Assembly (NCBI RefSeq): GCF_001591625.1
Contig: NZ_BCVG01000020.1
Location: 1 to 50,273, forward strand
DNA: 50,273 nucleotides
Source of the DNA: Metabacillus fastidiosus NBRC 101226
GTDB lineage: Bacteria; Bacillota; Bacilli; Bacillales; Bacillaceae
Reading direction: 5' to 3'
The position numbers and the translations under genes are program-made. Shown here piece after piece: positions 17,518 through 28,742 of the stretch. The notes under the pieces were generated by a model. That model saw nothing but the letters and a program-made list of their open reading frames with translations. It did not search any database and was not told the origin of the DNA. Within the stretch, counting starts at the first letter, position 1. Each line of letters starts with the position of its first letter.

Positions 17518-17880
17518 TTGACTAATCATATTGATGCGATTCGTTATGAACTACAGCTAGTAAGAGATGAATTACGTTCACGGCTTTTTGATTATTCCCT
17601 TTTTGAATCCAGCTGCAATGAAGAAGTGAAGAACAGTACATTGATGTATCATATAAAAGAAGAGCTTCAAGATGTTGAGCGGGCATTATTTAAAATTAAA
17701 AATGGAACATATGGAGTTTGTGAAGAGACCAAGGAAGTTATTCCCTTTGAAAAATTAAGGATTATTCCGACAGCAAGAACGGTATATGATTTCTTTTTTC
17801 AAGAATTATACGAGAAAAAATCATTGCCCCAGGTGTATAATACAGAAGCGAAATATGCACAAAATCATTATTTTGGCTGA
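17518..17880 (+). CDS. ylyA: DksA/TraR-like sporulation protein YlyA
   Basis: A 120-residue protein with an N-terminal coiled coil (about 5-60) and a C-terminal DksA/TraR-type segment (YGVCEETKEVIPFEKLRIIP). B. subtilis YlyA, in the same place between ileS and lspA, is a forespore protein that affects sigma-G-dependent transcription. The zinc-finger cysteines of DksA are mostly absent: one Cys lies in GVCEE and the second CXXC is missing. The start is TTG 17518, eight bases after AAGGAG; the GTG at 17509 overlaps the ribosome binding site. The call relies on synteny as well as sequence. Confidence 0.8.
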   Translation: MTNHIDAIRYELQLVRDELRSRLFDYSLFESSCNEEVKNSTLMYHIKEELQDVERALFKIKNGTYGVCEETKEVIPFEKLRIIPTARTVYDFFFQELYEKKSLPQVYNTEAKYAQNHYFG

Positions 17881-17911
17881 GAGAGCGCTTTCAGCTATTT
17901 TTTCTTTTTAA
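17875..17911 (+). terminator. Terminator of ylyA
   Basis: GCTGAGAG pairs with CTTTCAGC over a short loop, followed by a T-rich run; it overlaps the ylyA stop codon. Confidence 0.65.
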
Positions 17912-17968
17912 AAACTTGTTAAATATGCTATCTTTTTAGTAAGTTTAAAAAAGAAAGTTGGGAAGTTA

Positions 17969-18439
17969 GTGTACATATATTATTATTTAATTGCGATTCT
18001 TATCATTGGAATTGATCAGTGGACAAAATGGCTAATCGTAGCAAATATGAAGCTTGGTGAAAGTATTACTGTTTTTGAAAATTTATTATACATAACATCA
18101 CATAGGAATCGCGGAGCAGCTTGGGGCATTTTAGAAGGACAGATGTGGTTTTTCTATATCATAACAGCTGCTGTCGTTATCGGGCTTGTTTATTATATGC
18201 AGAAATATGTGAAAAATAATGTATTAATGGGCATTTCTTTAAGCTTGATGTTAGGCGGAGCAATTGGGAATTTTATTGACCGTGTATTTCGTGGAGAAGT
18301 AGTTGATTTTATTCACACATACATTTTTTCTTATAATTTCCCGATTTTTAATGTTGCTGACTCATCTTTATGTGTAGGTGTAGGTTTATTATTTATTCAA
18401 ATGATTTTAGACGGGAAGAAAGAAAAGGAGAAGGCATAA
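17969..18439 (+). CDS. lspA: Lipoprotein signal peptidase LspA
   Basis: Signal peptidase II, the membrane aspartic protease that removes lipoprotein signal peptides. The 156-residue protein has four membrane segments and both catalytic Asp motifs: GNFIDR (Asp 104) and FNVADSS (Asp 131), plus the [15 protein letters not shown] signature. The start is GTG 17969 with a modest GGGAAG ribosome binding site. The stop TAA overlaps the ATG of ylyB (TAATG), so translation is coupled. Confidence 0.97.
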   Translation: MYIYYYLIAILIIGIDQWTKWLIVANMKLGESITVFENLLYITSHRNRGAAWGILEGQMWFFYIITAAVVIGLVYYMQKYVKNNVLMGISLSLMLGGAIGNFIDRVFRGEVVDFIHTYIFSYNFPIFNVADSSLCVGVGLLFIQMILDGKKEKEKA

Positions 18440-19353
18440 TGGACATCATGGAAATACGAATTGACGAAGGTAATAAAAATGAACGAATTGATAAAATTTT
18501 ATCAGCTCATGAAAAAGAATGGTCACGTACACAAGTACAGGACTGGATTAAAGACGGGTTTGTGAAAGTAAATGATAAAAATGTAAAGCCGAATTATAAA
18601 TGCCAGGAAGGAGACGTTATTACTGTTGATATCCCGGAACCTGAGCCGCTGGATGTTATTCCTGAAGAAATGAATCTTGATATATATTATGAAGATGCAG
18701 ATGTATTAGTCGTTAATAAGCCAAAAGGAATGGTCGTTCATCCGGCGCCGGGACATATGTCCGGTACACTCGTTAACGGACTTATGGCACATTGCAAAGA
18801 TTTGTCTGGAATTAACGGTGTATTAAGGCCTGGAATTGTTCATCGTATTGATAAAGATACATCTGGTTTACTAATGGTTGCAAAAAATGATCTTGCACAT
18901 GAATCACTTGTAAATCAGCTTGTTCATAAAACAGTGACAAGACGTTATAAAGCACTCGTTCATGGTGTCATTCCGCATGACCACGGAACGATCAATGCAC
19001 CGATCGGACGTGATACACGTGATCGTCAAAGTATGACAGTGACAAATGAAAGCAGTAAAGAGGCTGTTACACATTTTAATGTATTAGAGCGTTTCCATGA
19101 TTTTACTCTCGTTGAGTGTCAGCTTGAAACAGGGCGGACACATCAAATCCGCGTTCATATGAAGTATATCGGTTACCCGCTTGCAGGCGACCCGAAATAT
19201 GGACCGAAGAAGACGTTAGACTTTAACGGACAAGTACTGCATGCAGGTATTCTTGGATTTAAACATCCGCGTACAGAAGAATATTTAGAATTTGAAGCAC
19301 CTCTGCCTGAAGATTACGTAGAGTTATTAGCAACATTAGAAAAAAATCATTGA
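18439..19353 (+). CDS. ylyB: RluD-family 23S rRNA pseudouridine synthase YlyB
   Basis: A 304-residue enzyme with an N-terminal S4 domain (about 13-70: ERIDKILSAHEKEWSRTQVQ) and a RluA/RluD catalytic domain with PGIVHRIDKDTSGLL, the catalytic Asp at residue 138, and ETGRTHQIRVHM. It is expected to modify uridines in large-subunit rRNA. The start at ATG 18439 overlaps the lspA stop; longer frames upstream are lspA sequence read in another frame. Confidence 0.95.
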   Translation: MDIMEIRIDEGNKNERIDKILSAHEKEWSRTQVQDWIKDGFVKVNDKNVKPNYKCQEGDVITVDIPEPEPLDVIPEEMNLDIYYEDADVLVVNKPKGMVVHPAPGHMSGTLVNGLMAHCKDLSGINGVLRPGIVHRIDKDTSGLLMVAKNDLAHESLVNQLVHKTVTRRYKALVHGVIPHDHGTINAPIGRDTRDRQSMTVTNESSKEAVTHFNVLERFHDFTLVECQLETGRTHQIRVHMKYIGYPLAGDPKYGPKKTLDFNGQVLHAGILGFKHPRTEEYLEFEAPLPEDYVELLATLEKNH

Positions 19354-19377
19354 CAACAGAGTGCAGTTTTGTAATAC
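19350..19377 (+). promoter_or_regulatory. pyr operon promoter
   Basis: TTGACA (19350-19355) and TAATAC (19372-19377) are 16 bases apart. The -35 overlaps the ylyB stop codon. Confidence 0.75.
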
Positions 19378-19404
19378 TTAAACATAATTAATAGCCTTTA
19401 ATAC

Positions 19405-20074
<670 letters not shown>

Positions 20075-20091
20075 ATTCCCTTTTTAAAAGA

Positions 20092-20183
20092 AGTCCTGTG
20101 AGGCTGACAAGAGGGGTAGATACTCGTGTGCCTTTTGAGCTTGCGGGGAAAACCTCTTTGTGCCTTTTGCGAAGAGGTTTTTT
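20092..20183 (+). promoter_or_regulatory. PyrR-dependent attenuator 2 (pyrR-pyrP gap)
   Basis: AGTCCTGTGAGGCTGACAAG (from 20092) is a second PyrR-binding loop. The terminator AACCTCTTTGTG...GCGAAGAGGTT with T-run lies at 20151-20183. It now controls a broken pyrP and the genes beyond. Confidence 0.92.
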
Positions 20184-20243
20184 AATGGAAACATGACAAC
20201 CTTCACAAACTAAGGGTAAAGCTCTTTTAGGGAGGTAGATTAA

Positions 20244-20616
20244 ATGTTGAAAAAAGATGGAATTGTATTAGATGTACATGAGAAACCAAATATCATTACA
20301 TGGCTCACACCTGGCTTCCAGCATTTATTCGCCATGTTTGGCTCTACGATTTGCTTCATTCTTGCTTTTTGGAATTATCGCCTCAAGCGGCTTGAGAATT
20401 TTAATTGATAATAAAATTGATCTTGGTGATAAAAGAAATTTAGTCATTGCATCGGTTATTTTAATCATTGGTGTTGGTAGTGCAATTATTAAAGTGGAGA
20501 GATTTGAACTGCATGGAATGACACTCGCAGCAATTATCGGTGCTGTATTGAACATCGTCTTGCCGAAGGAAAACGATGAGAAATCAGATAAAAGACAAAA
20601 GGATACAGTTGCATAA
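20244..20616 (+). pseudogene. pyrP: pyrP uracil permease, internal deletion and frameshift
   Basis: A good ribosome binding site (GGGAGGTAG) and ATG 20244 lead into a typical UraA/PyrP N-terminus ending LQHLFAMFGSTI-like sequence (HLFAMFGSTI). After about 36 residues the frame changes and runs to TGA 20406-20408. From about 20356 another frame encodes the conserved permease C-terminus (SFLLFGIIASSGLRILIDNK through VLNIVLPKENDEK) to the stop at 20616. Roughly 300 residues of the usual 430 or so are missing, including most transmembrane helices, so the permease cannot work. The surviving ends are well conserved, suggesting a recent deletion or an assembly collapse. Confidence 0.9.
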
Positions 20617-20657
20617 ATGAAAGTTTGGATTTTAAAAAAATTACGTGTAAGGAGTAG

Positions 20658-22851
<2,194 letters not shown>

Positions 22852-22871
22852 TTTCGGAAGGAGTTTTTAAA

Positions 22872-23591
22872 ATGAACGACAAAAGACCGCTTATGATTGC
22901 TCTTGATTTTCAAGAACAAAAACAAGTTGAACAATTTCTCACTTACTTTCCGAATGAAAAACTTTACGTAAAAGTCGGAATGGAGCTTTTTTATGCGGAA
23001 GGCTTAAATATTATTCATTATTTAAAAGAACAAGGTCATAATATTTTCTTAGATTTAAAACTTCATGATATTCCAAACACAGTAAAGCAAGGGATGAAAA
23101 GCTTGGCGAGACTTGGTGTTGATCTTGTGAATGTTCATGCTGCTGGCGGCAGAAAGATGATGGAAGGAGCGATTGAAGGTCTTGAGGCAGGTACAGAAGC
23201 AGGCAGCAAAAGACCTTTATGTATCGCTGTTACCCAATTAACAAGTACGTCTGAAGCAGTTATGCAAAACGAACTTTTAATTCCAGAGAAACTGGATGAT
23301 GTCGTTATTAAATATGCTCGTCTTGCACATGAAAGCGGACTTGATGGTGTGGTCTGTTCGACACATGAAGTGGAAAGAATTGGACGTGAAGTTAGTCCGT
23401 CATTTATTACGGTTACACCAGGTATCCGTATGAAAGATGATGCGGCAAATGATCAGACACGCATCGCGACACCAGACTTAGCAAGACGTCTCGGTTCAAC
23501 AGCAATCGTCGTTGGCAGAAGTATTACGGCGCAGGCTGATCCATATGAAGCATATATAAGAGTAAAGAGCTCATGGGAGGGTATACAATAA
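22872..23591 (+). CDS. pyrF: Orotidine 5'-phosphate decarboxylase
   Basis: Decarboxylates OMP to UMP. The 239-residue TIM-barrel enzyme has the catalytic [13 protein letters not shown] motif (Lys and Asp), [23 protein letters not shown] and [11 protein letters not shown] phosphate loop. RBS GGAAGGAG precedes ATG 22872. The stop overlaps the pyrE start as TAATG. Confidence 0.98.
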   Translation: MNDKRPLMIALDFQEQKQVEQFLTYFPNEKLYVKVGMELFYAEGLNIIHYLKEQGHNIFLDLKLHDIPNTVKQGMKSLARLGVDLVNVHAAGGRKMMEGAIEGLEAGTEAGSKRPLCIAVTQLTSTSEAVMQNELLIPEKLDDVVIKYARLAHESGLDGVVCSTHEVERIGREVSPSFITVTPGIRMKDDAANDQTRIATPDLARRLGSTAIVVGRSITAQADPYEAYIRVKSSWEGIQ

Positions 23592-24226
23592 TGAGAGAAA
23601 ATATAGCAAAGCAGCTTTTAGAAATCAAAGCAATTTATTTACAGCCGAATAATCCTTTTACATGGTCAAGCGGTTTAAAATCACCGATTTATTGCGATAA
23701 CAGACTTACTCTATCTTATCCACAAATTCGTTCTGAAATTGCAGAAGGCCTAGTAAAATTAATTAAAGAACATTTTCCTTCTGTTGAAGCTGTGGCAGGA
23801 ACAGCAACAGCAGGTATCCCGCACGCTGCATGGGTAAGTGATCGTTTAGAGCTTCCAATGTGCTATGTCCGCTCTAAAGCAAAAGGACACGGAAAAGGAA
23901 ACCAAATTGAAGGTAAAGCAGAAGCTGGGCAGAAAGTTGTTGTTATTGAAGATCTGATTTCAACGGGCGGCAGTGTTATTACAGCCGTTGAAGCACTTCG
24001 TGAGGCAGGTTGTGAAGTACTGGGTACCGTTTCTATTTTTACATACGGGCTTGCTGTCGGCGTCGAAAAATTAGAAAATGCAAAAATTGAGTCTCATTCA
24101 TTAACAGATTATGAGAGCTTAATCGAAGTTGCTGTAAAAGAAGGATATGTAACAGAAAAAGATGTGAATAAGCTCAAAGAATGGCGTAAAGACCCTACAA
24201 ACGAAGACTGGATTGAAATGAAATAA
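23591..24226 (+). CDS. pyrE: Orotate phosphoribosyltransferase
   Basis: Joins orotate to PRPP giving OMP. The 211-residue protein has the PRPP motif [20 protein letters not shown] and the N-terminal [16 protein letters not shown] segment. ATG 23591 follows GGGAGGGT; the frame upstream to 23573 is the tail of pyrF. A terminator follows at once. Confidence 0.97.
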   Translation: MRENIAKQLLEIKAIYLQPNNPFTWSSGLKSPIYCDNRLTLSYPQIRSEIAEGLVKLIKEHFPSVEAVAGTATAGIPHAAWVSDRLELPMCYVRSKAKGHGKGNQIEGKAEAGQKVVVIEDLISTGGSVITAVEALREAGCEVLGTVSIFTYGLAVGVEKLENAKIESHSLTDYESLIEVAVKEGYVTEKDVNKLKEWRKDPTNEDWIEMK

Positions 24227-24254
24227 GAATGCTATCTAATAGCGTTCTTTTTTT
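24227..24254 (+). terminator. Terminator of the pyr operon
   Basis: GAATGCTA pairs with TAGCGTTC over five bases, followed by seven T, just after the pyrE stop. The stem is short, with a G-T pair, so some read-through into arcC is possible; no separate arcC promoter is obvious. Confidence 0.8.
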
Positions 24255-24293
24255 CACATAAGGAATAATGGAGAACAATTAGGAGGTGGAACA

Positions 24294-25247
24294 ATGGGTG
24301 AAGTAGTGATCGTTGCGATCGGTGGCAACTCATTGGTAAGAGAAAATGGACGTGACGGAGTAGATGACCAATATGAGGCTGTTTGTGAAACAGTCGTACA
24401 TATTGCAGATATGGTGGAAGAAGGATACAATGTAGTCGTAACACATGGAAATGGCCCGCAAGTAGGCTTTGGATTAAGAAGATCCGAAATTGCGGAAAAA
24501 TATAAAGATATGCCGCCCGTACCTTTAGTAAACTGTGTAGCAGATACACAAGGTGGTATCGGCTATCAAATCCAGCAGGCATTAATGAACGAATTTGCAA
24601 AACGTGCTATTAATAAAAAGGTCGCAACTGTTATTACACAAGTGGAAGTAAGCAAGGAAGATCCGAATTTTAAACATCCGACAAAGCCGATTGGCTCATT
24701 TTTCACGAAAGAACAAGCCGATAAAATGATAGAAGAACATCCGGAATGGACGATGATTGAAGATTCAGGCCGTGGCTACCGCCGTGTTGTTCCTTCGCCA
24801 AAGCCGATTGATATTGTTGAAAAAGATGTCATTAAAACATTAATTGATAATAATTATGTCGTTATTGCTGTCGGTGGAGGAGGAATTCCAGTCGTAAAAA
24901 CAGAACATAGTACATATGAAGGAATTGACGCTGTCATCGATAAAGATTTTGCAACAAGTCTTTTAGCAGAACAAATAAAGGCAGGAACGCTAGTTATTAC
25001 GACAGGTGTTCCAAAGGTATCTATTAATTTCGGGGAACCGGATCAAAAAGAGCTTGATTTTATTTCTGTTGAAGAGTTAAGGAAGTATAAAGAAGAAAAT
25101 CATTTTCCAGAAGGAAGCATGCTTCCAAAAGTGGAAGCGAGCTTAAACTTTTTAGAGGCGAGCGGCAAAAGAGTTATTATTACAAATCCAGAAAGCTTAA
25201 AAGATGCTGTTAATAAAAAATCCGGTACACATATTGTGAAACAGTAA
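24294..25247 (+). CDS. arcC: Carbamate kinase
   Basis: Interconverts carbamate + ATP and carbamoyl phosphate + ADP. The 317-residue protein has the amino-acid-kinase motifs IVAIGGNSLVR, VVTHGNGPQVG, IAVGGGGIPVV and DAVIDKDFATSLLAEQI. It looks complete. RBS AGGAGGTGG precedes ATG 24294. Usually arcC sits with arginine deiminase (arcA, arcB) or oxamate transcarbamylase genes; here it stands alone between pyrE and an AllC-like hydrolase, which is not the B. subtilis arrangement. The direction of the reaction in the cell cannot be told from sequence. Confidence 0.95.
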   Translation: MGEVVIVAIGGNSLVRENGRDGVDDQYEAVCETVVHIADMVEEGYNVVVTHGNGPQVGFGLRRSEIAEKYKDMPPVPLVNCVADTQGGIGYQIQQALMNEFAKRAINKKVATVITQVEVSKEDPNFKHPTKPIGSFFTKEQADKMIEEHPEWTMIEDSGRGYRRVVPSPKPIDIVEKDVIKTLIDNNYVVIAVGGGGIPVVKTEHSTYEGIDAVIDKDFATSLLAEQIKAGTLVITTGVPKVSINFGEPDQKELDFISVEELRKYKEENHFPEGSMLPKVEASLNFLEASGKRVIITNPESLKDAVNKKSGTHIVKQ

Positions 25248-25251
25248 TATT

Positions 25252-25284
25252 GGAAGCTCAATAAACTTGAGCTTCCTTCGATTT
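25252..25284 (+). terminator. Terminator of arcC
   Basis: GGAAGCTCAA pairs perfectly with TTGAGCTTCC over a five-base loop; a T-rich tract follows. Confidence 0.88.
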
Positions 25285-25335
25285 TTGAAAATAAAATGGA
25301 TAAACTTCTAAATTAACTAAGTGAGGAAAATTCCA

Positions 25336-26574
25336 ATGGATTACAAAGAACGCTATAAAACTTTACTTGATAAAATGAATCAGTATAATTCAGGGGAAAT
25401 CGGAATTACGAGGGTTGCCTATACAAATTTAGAACAGTCTTGTACACATGCGTTCATGCGCCTATGTAAAGCAGAAGGATTGGATATTCGCCTGGATCCG
25501 TGCGGAAACGTGATCGCACGCAGGGAAGGACGTATGAAAGGGCTGCCGCCTGTCGTTATGGGCTCCCATTTAGATACTGTTTATCAAGGTGGGAAATATG
25601 ACGGGGTCGTTGGTGTAACAGCGGCGCTGGAAGTGATTAAAAGATTAAATGACAAGGAAATTATAACTGACCATCCAATTGAAATTATTTCATTCGCTTG
25701 TGAAGAATCATCCCGTTTTGGTGTATCAACAGTCGGAAGCAAAGCGATGGCAGGTCTTATAGATAAAGAAAAATACCGTGATTTAGAAGATCGTGACGGT
25801 ATTACGATGGAAAAAGCATTTTCATTATGTGCGCTTGATTTTAACAGTATTGACCAAGCGAGTAGGGCGGATGAGGTGTTCCATTCATTTTTTGAGCTTC
25901 ATATTGAACAAGGACCTGTCCTCATTAATAATGATAAAAAAATCGGAATCGTAACAGGAGTAGCCGCTCCTGCCAGATTTATTATAAAAGTAATCGGGAA
26001 GCCATCGCATTCAGGTACAACACCGATGGATATGCGAAAAGACGCTCTTTTAGGGGCAGCGGAAATTGCTCTTGAGCTTGAAAAGGCAGCAAAAGATGAA
26101 AGAGAACACGGGACTGTAGCAACAGTTGGTGTGCTAGATGTCTTTTCCGGAGCAATGAACGTTGTCCCAGGTGAAGTCGAATTAAAAGTTGATATTCGCT
26201 CCTCTTCATTAGAATCGAGACAGCGTGTATTGGACCGTCTTCACAATATAATAGAAGCTATTAAAGAAAATAGAAAGCTCGATTTTGACTGTAAACAAAT
26301 TAGTGCGGAAGAACCGGTTTTATTATGCGAAGAACTAATGGAATTACTCAAAGATATTTGTGAACAGAAAGAATTCTCCTATCAGTTCATGCAGAGCGGT
26401 GCAGGCCATGACGCAATGAATATGACAAGACTTGGACCTGTTGGACTGATTTTTGTTCCATCTGTTGACGGACTTAGCCATCATCCAAATGAATTTACAG
26501 AGCTTGATGACATTATGATGGGAATTGATGTGCTGGAGGAAGCAGTTATTCGTGCTGCTACAATAACTGAATAA
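25336..26574 (+). CDS. M20-family amidohydrolase (allantoate amidohydrolase / N-carbamoyl amino acid hydrolase)
   Basis: A 412-residue zinc hydrolase. Metal ligands are visible in GSHLDTVYQGGKYDG (His 78, Asp 89), FACEESSRF (Glu 123/124), FELHIEQGP and the late GLSHHPNEF His. The dimerisation domain (GKPSHSGTTPMDMRKDAL) is typical of the AllC/HyuC/AmaB group, which cleave the ureido group of allantoate, ureidoglycolate or N-carbamoyl amino acids to CO2 and ammonia. Substrate cannot be fixed from sequence. ATG 25336 is used: the upstream GTG 25321 is within the GTGAGGAA ribosome binding site. It follows arcC, which handles a chemically linked product. Confidence 0.85.
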   Translation: MDYKERYKTLLDKMNQYNSGEIGITRVAYTNLEQSCTHAFMRLCKAEGLDIRLDPCGNVIARREGRMKGLPPVVMGSHLDTVYQGGKYDGVVGVTAALEVIKRLNDKEIITDHPIEIISFACEESSRFGVSTVGSKAMAGLIDKEKYRDLEDRDGITMEKAFSLCALDFNSIDQASRADEVFHSFFELHIEQGPVLINNDKKIGIVTGVAAPARFIIKVIGKPSHSGTTPMDMRKDALLGAAEIALELEKAAKDEREHGTVATVGVLDVFSGAMNVVPGEVELKVDIRSSSLESRQRVLDRLHNIIEAIKENRKLDFDCKQISAEEPVLLCEELMELLKDICEQKEFSYQFMQSGAGHDAMNMTRLGPVGLIFVPSVDGLSHHPNEFTELDDIMMGIDVLEEAVIRAATITE

Positions 26575-26580
26575 TGAAGA

Positions 26581-26640
26581 AAATAGCCTGAAAATACAAG
26601 AAACTATGACATTCCTTGTATTTTTGGGCTTTATTTTTAT
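26581..26640 (+). terminator. Terminator after the M20 amidohydrolase
   Basis: AGCCTGAAAATACAAG-type left arm pairs with CTTGTATTTTTGGGCT, followed by a T-rich tract. Confidence 0.75.
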
Positions 26641-26713
26641 CTCCATTTTGCAGTGAAATTAATACACTATTCTAAATACGATTAAAAAAATTAATCCTAT
26701 CAAAAAACTTGGA

Positions 26714-26741
26714 TTGACTTTTGATTGAATTGTGTTAAAAT
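26714..26741 (+). promoter_or_regulatory. Promoter of the cysH operon
   Basis: TTGACT (26714-26719) and TAAAAT (26736-26741) are 16 bases apart. About 180 bases of AT-rich leader separate it from cysH. Confidence 0.65.
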
Positions 26742-26829
26742 TTAAAAAGTAAATCATAAATCGATATGAATATAACTGAATTCTATGTTTCTTTTATTCT
26801 ATGAAATATATGAAACATTAAAATTAATC

Positions 26830-26850
26830 AATACCAATTAAGTCGGTATT
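26830..26850 (+). promoter_or_regulatory. Inverted repeat in the cysH leader, candidate operator
   Basis: AATACC (26830-26835) and GGTATT (26845-26850) are mirror halves nine bases apart (AATACCAATTAAGTCGGTAT), with further partial symmetry. The form resembles operators of Rrf2-type regulators such as those controlling cysteine genes. Identity of the regulator is inference only. The rest of the 346-base gap 26575-26920 holds the terminator and promoter listed. Confidence 0.4.
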
Positions 26851-26920
26851 ATTTAATTGGGATCTTGATAAGGAAATAAAAGCTATTTAACTAATATACA
26901 AGTAGAAAGAAGTGAAAAGA

Positions 26921-27622
26921 TTGCTAACATATGAGAATTGGACTGAACCAAATCAGGATTTTGAAGTTGATGAAACGTATAAAGGGGCATTAAATGTTCT
27001 TAAATCAGTTTATGATGAGTACGGGGAACAAATTGTTTATGCCTGTAGTTTCGGGATTGAGGGAATCATTATGATCGACTTAATCTCGAAAGTAAAAGAA
27101 GATGCAAAAATCGTCTTTTTAGATACAGATCTTCATTTTAAAGAAACGTATGAGTTAATTGATAAAGTAAAAGAAAAATATCCTCTGTTGGATATCGAGC
27201 TTAAAAAGCCGAAATTAACATTGGAAGAGCAAGCGGCTGAACACGGGGATAAATTATGGGAAAGAGAACCGAATAAATGCTGTAATATAAGAAAGATCAT
27301 TCCTTTAAACGAAGCACTTCAAGGGGCAACAGCATGGATTTCCGGTTTAAGAAGAGAACAGTCTGAATCTAGAAAACATACAAACTTTATTAATAAAGAC
27401 GAGAAATTCAAGTCGATAAAAATTTGCCCGCTTATTCATTGGACGTGGAAAGATGTATGGAGATATGCACATAAACATAGCTTGCCATACAATGTGCTGC
27501 ATGATAACGGGTATCCAAGTATCGGCTGTGAGCCTTGTACAAACCCTGCATTTAATGCAGATGATATGAGATCAGGAAGATGGACAGGGCAGATGAAAAC
27601 AGAATGCGGCCTCCATCAATAG
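26921..27622 (+). CDS. cysH: Phosphoadenylyl/adenylyl-sulfate reductase
   Basis: Reduces activated sulfate to sulfite. The 233-residue product has [24 protein letters not shown], the [12 protein letters not shown] loop and the C-terminal catalytic ECGLH. The cysteine set CC...C..C (KCCNIRK and CEPC) predicts a 4Fe-4S cluster, as in enzymes that accept APS and in B. subtilis CysH. The start TTG 26921 (MLTYENW) matches relatives; the GTG at 26912 is an alternative. First gene of a seven-gene sulfate/siroheme cluster. Confidence 0.95.
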   Translation: MLTYENWTEPNQDFEVDETYKGALNVLKSVYDEYGEQIVYACSFGIEGIIMIDLISKVKEDAKIVFLDTDLHFKETYELIDKVKEKYPLLDIELKKPKLTLEEQAAEHGDKLWEREPNKCCNIRKIIPLNEALQGATAWISGLRREQSESRKHTNFINKDEKFKSIKICPLIHWTWKDVWRYAHKHSLPYNVLHDNGYPSIGCEPCTNPAFNADDMRSGRWTGQMKTECGLHQ

Positions 27623-27633
27623 GGGGATAAGAA

Positions 27634-28701
27634 ATGTTAGAAATCATTGCGATAGCAATTAGTTTATTTTTTGCGATGAATATCGGTGCGAGCGGTGCAG
27701 CCGCATCGATGGGTGTCGCATATGGGGCCGGAGCGATAAAAAAAGCAAGATATGCTCTTCTCATCTGTGCAGTTGGTGTTATACTAGGAGCTGTAATAGG
27801 TGGGGGAGAAGTAGTCAAAACAATTAGTTCAGGAATTATTCCGAATTCGATTGTTACCGTTAAAATTGTTGTTATTGTTCTTGCATCAGCGACAAGCTCC
27901 TTATTTTTAGCAAATATCCTTGGCATTCCTTTATCGACGAGTGAAGTAACCGTCGGGGCTGTGGTAGGTGTGGGAATTGCGTATAACACATTGTATGTAA
28001 AGTCACTTTTAACCATTGTTTCATTCTGGGTAGTTATCCCGTTTGTTGCATTTGGTATTGCAGTGATTTTCATTAAATTGTATCATAAATTTAAAGGCAC
28101 GAAAAAAATTGGAAAAGAAGGAAAGATACTTACGATTATTCTTATCTGTGCGGGCTTTTTTGAAGCATTTTCAGCAGGAATGAATAATGTTGCAAATGCT
28201 GTCGGTCCTTTAGTAAGTGCAGGGCTTATCACTGTATCAAAAGGAACTTGGATTGGCGGGATATTCGTTGCAATCGGTGCACTCGTTTTAGGGAAAAGAG
28301 TACTTGAAACAAATGGGAAAAAGATAACGAAATTTACAAAAGTTGAAGGTATCCTTATTTCATCAACGGGGGCTATACTCGTTATTATCAGTTCTATTTT
28401 CGGAATTCCAGTACCACTTACACAAGTAACATCCTCATCCATACTCGGAATTGGAATTGCAAAAAGCGGTACGAATGTTTTTCAGAAGAAAGTTGTACAA
28501 AATATGTTAAAGATTTGGATTATTTCTCCGTTAGTTTCCCTTTCTATGTCATATGGACTTGTGAAACTATTCGTTGAGGATGATTTATATACCATTATTG
28601 TTCTGCTCAGTTTATTAATTGCAACAATCGGAGCAATTAGTTTAATGAAATCAAGCAGGCAAGATCAGCGCACAGTCCATGAAGATGGCGGCGGTATTTA
28701 A
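27634..28701 (+). CDS. cysP: Sulfate permease, PiT family (CysP)
   Basis: A 355-residue membrane protein with about 10-11 helices and the duplicated inorganic phosphate transporter (PiT) signature: [19 protein letters not shown] in the first half and [18 protein letters not shown] in the second. In B. subtilis the cognate CysP imports sulfate. RBS AGGGGGATAAG precedes ATG 27634, 11 bases after cysH. Sulfate rather than phosphate as substrate is inferred from the operon. Confidence 0.93.
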   Translation: MLEIIAIAISLFFAMNIGASGAAASMGVAYGAGAIKKARYALLICAVGVILGAVIGGGEVVKTISSGIIPNSIVTVKIVVIVLASATSSLFLANILGIPLSTSEVTVGAVVGVGIAYNTLYVKSLLTIVSFWVVIPFVAFGIAVIFIKLYHKFKGTKKIGKEGKILTIILICAGFFEAFSAGMNNVANAVGPLVSAGLITVSKGTWIGGIFVAIGALVLGKRVLETNGKKITKFTKVEGILISSTGAILVIISSIFGIPVPLTQVTSSSILGIGIAKSGTNVFQKKVVQNMLKIWIISPLVSLSMSYGLVKLFVEDDLYTIIVLLSLLIATIGAISLMKSSRQDQRTVHEDGGGI

Positions 28702-28742
28702 TATTAAAACCAACTATCATTATAAGCTTAGGAGGAGTAAAA

